Positions 62,426 to 64,000 of a DNA stretch of 64,000 nt are shown here, in pieces; position 1 is the first letter of the stretch; each line of letters opens with the position of its first letter. Made by a program: the position numbers and the translations under genes. A model generated the notes under the pieces. The model did no database searches. It worked only from the letters and a program-made list of their open reading frames with translations, and was not told the DNA's origin. The stretch is from Protopterus annectens. Its lineage: Eukaryota; Chordata; Ceratodontiformes; Protopteridae. The DNA is taken from the NCBI RefSeq assembly GCF_019279795.1, contig NC_056743.1, forward strand, positions 1,779,460,049 to 1,779,524,048, written 5' to 3'.

Positions 62426-63583
62426 ATGTTCATGTTGGGTGCCGCCGTGGCCGTGATCCATCAGCATGTGTTAGAGACAGACGGAGTTGTGGAGGAGGGT
62501 GCCGACAACTACTGTAGGCCTCAGAGGAGCAGGAGAGTGTTCAGACCAAGGGTAACCTACCAGGGGCTACAAGACCTGGAGATAGTAGAGCGTTACAGGG
62601 TGGATAGGGACACTTTACAGCAAATAGCGGAGCTGTGCTGGCCATGCCTGAGAACAAGAAACAACAGAGGGGAGCCCATCCCAGTGGACACAAAGGTATG
62701 TGTAAGCTTGCGAATACTGGCCACAGGTACCTTTCAAAGGCCAACTGGGGATATAATGGGTATCTCACAGGCATCAGCATCCAGGGTACTACACCAGTTT
62801 CTGGATGGCATGTTACCACATGCCAATGAGCATATATACTTCCCCAGATCTCAGGAGGAGTTGGCTAGCAATATGCGCCACTTCCACCATGTGGCACAAT
62901 ACCCAGAGGTACTGGGTGCGATAGACTGTATGCACATACAAATCAAGTCACCACCTGGAGAGCAGGGTAGACGCTACATAAACCGCAAGGGATTCCCCTC
63001 CATCAATTGCCAGGTCGTGTGCAATGCGCAGGGCATTATCATGGATGTGTGTGCTGGCAGCCCTGGAAGCTACCACGACTCCCATATCTGGCATGCCTCA
63101 CAGCTGTACCAGGTATTCGCCAGGGGGGACATCCCACAAGGCCACCTTGTGGGGGATGCTGGCTATGCACTGGAGCCATGGATGATGACTCCCATCAGAA
63201 ATGCACACACACACATGCAAGAACGCCATAATGAGGCACACGCACAAACCAGAATAATCATAGAGCGTGTGTTTGGGATGCTGAAATCATGGTTCCGGTG
63301 CTTGGATACATCCGGTGGAGCCTTGCAGTACTCTCCAGGCACATGTGCCCACATATTCATAGTATGTGCCATGCTACATAATATGATCCTGCGGAAGCAG
63401 CTGCTGCAGGGACATAATGGTGAAGGGCCACAAAGCCCACCACAACTGCCAAGGCCAGTACAGACACAGAGGGTTCAGGACCATGAACACACTGTGCCAG
63501 CCCCAGTAGGCAGATGGAGGCGTACCCAATATGCCTATGCCCTGGCAAAGAGGGAACGTATAGCACATACTCTGACAGCATAG
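62426..63583 (+). CDS. PIF/Harbinger transposase, open reading frame intact
   Basis: A DDE transposase (DDE_Tnp_4 type) that would excise and insert Harbinger DNA, usually with a Myb-like partner. The frame is open from an upstream Met at 62351. I prefer the Met at 62426 (MFMLGAAVAV), because homology to the other two copies begins there; this gives 385 residues. Numbering from 62351, the helix-turn-helix region is about 127-155 and the triad is Asp192 (GAIDCMH), Asp243 (GSYHDSHIW) and Glu305 (IIIERVFGM). GDAGYALEPW lies at 268-277. The C-terminal tail is Pro- and Gln-rich and basic. No stop or frameshift is seen. No Myb-like gene is visible in the window, so whether the element is autonomous is open. 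Confidence 0.92.
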   Translation: MFMLGAAVAVIHQHVLETDGVVEEGADNYCRPQRSRRVFRPRVTYQGLQDLEIVERYRVDRDTLQQIAELCWPCLRTRNNRGEPIPVDTKVCVSLRILATGTFQRPTGDIMGISQASASRVLHQFLDGMLPHANEHIYFPRSQEELASNMRHFHHVAQYPEVLGAIDCMHIQIKSPPGEQGRRYINRKGFPSINCQVVCNAQGIIMDVCAGSPGSYHDSHIWHASQLYQVFARGDIPQGHLVGDAGYALEPWMMTPIRNAHTHMQERHNEAHAQTRIIIERVFGMLKSWFRCLDTSGGALQYSPGTCAHIFIVCAMLHNMILRKQLLQGHNGEGPQSPPQLPRPVQTQRVQDHEHTVPAPVGRWRRTQYAYALAKRERIAHTLTA

Positions 63584-64000
63584 GCCCCATGGACTGACAC
63601 CTCCCTACCTGCACACACAGTGAAATGGATGGCACACAAACATGGCCACCCATAAAGTGTACCGTATGGGTGGCCCCATGTGTGACTCCAACATAGGCAG
63701 CACCCAAACACTGCACACCCAACAGCCAGCGGAGCATGGAACGCCAACACCTGAACCGTACGTGGGTCCCACAGGAGACGGCATTGCTGTATGCTGCCAC
63801 GTTCGCCGCAAGGTGTATACATATAGACATGTAGATATGTGCATATACAGATATGGAGATAGATATAATTACACACATGGAAATATATGTACATATATAC
63901 ATATAAGTACAACAGGTAAGACAGGGAATCAGAGGGATGTAAGGTGACAGAGAAGTAACACGCGATATCTGTACATAGTAAACATAGTGAACGACAACCT
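63584..64000. other. 3' part of Harbinger copy 3
   Basis: Noncoding sequence that continues homology with copies 1 and 2 just after the transposase ('gacacctccc', 'gcacacacagtgaaatgga'). It then becomes a TA/GATA-rich patch at about 63815-63905. No right terminus is reached. Confidence 0.5.

Larger units (their letters stand above)
60908..64000 (+). mobile_element. PIF/Harbinger DNA transposon, copy 3 (young-looking, runs off the window)
   Basis: The left terminus CCCCGGGATTCATG near 60913 matches the ends of copies 1 and 2, and the 'atatggccgccgagcgat' leader element is shared. The 1.4-kb leader is rich in CpG, which copies 1 and 2 have lost, so this copy is much younger or less methylated. 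The transposase lies at 62426-63583. The right end is beyond the window. A 25-bp imperfect hairpin sits at 61796-61820 in the leader. Confidence 0.85.

Overview
The window is vertebrate nuclear DNA dominated by transposable elements. The only convincing host gene is a single-exon olfactory receptor at 19282-20232 (minus). Everything else recognisable is repeat: Penelope-like elements (PLEs), three PIF/Harbinger DNA transposons, at least six LINE copies from L1-, CR1-, L2- and R4/Dong-like lineages, V-SINE-like and tRNA-headed SINEs, minisatellites, a probable LTR fossil, and many CA, TA and GA microsatellites. V-SINE-type elements with R4/Dong, Neptune/Poseidon-like PLEs and Harbingers, at very low gene density, suggest a large-genome non-amniote such as a lungfish, bichir or other fish, or possibly an amphibian. 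The species cannot be fixed from sequence alone.

Layout. 1-1.55 kb: nothing recognised. 1.55-10.4 kb: a diverged tandem array of roughly 200-290 bp units with tRNA-like boxes and internal CA runs, split at 4778-9827 by an inverted-dimer PLE (locus A) that has a 14-bp target-site duplication (TSD). 12.5-18.95 kb: two head-to-tail decayed Harbinger copies. 19.3-20.2 kb: the olfactory receptor. 20.5-21.85 kb: a tRNA-headed SINE and a strand-skewed segment enclosed by TA microsatellites. 24.08-27.46 kb: a second PLE of another family (locus B), with 0.46-kb inverted terminal arms and a 15-bp TSD. 29.8-31.4 kb: an L2-like tail and two V-SINEs with clear TSDs. 33.5-35.9 kb: an L2-like LINE. 38.1-40.8 kb: an R4/Dong-like LINE inside a 68-bp minisatellite. 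41.5-43.5 kb: V-SINE, then an L2-like tail carrying a 69-bp tandem repeat. 46.1-46.5 kb: SINEs. 47.7-52.8 kb: an L1-like LINE with a TSD and poly(A) but no reverse-transcriptase domain, followed by a 59-bp minisatellite. 53.7-57.8 kb: a nearly full-length CR1-like LINE with an SGNH-esterase ORF1. 58-60.4 kb: a second CR1-like piece and a second R4/Dong-like piece. 60.4-60.7 kb: the LTR fossil. 60.9 kb to the window end: a young-looking Harbinger with an open transposase frame.

The most notable observation is that the two PLE loci, from clearly different families, share one design. Each is an inverted arrangement with the 3' ends facing outward, flanked by one 14-15 bp TSD. In each, the left arm is shorter than the right at the extreme 3' end, by 44 nt and 29 nt. 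Each outer 3' region carries a hammerhead ribozyme-like motif with a very short palindromic stem III.
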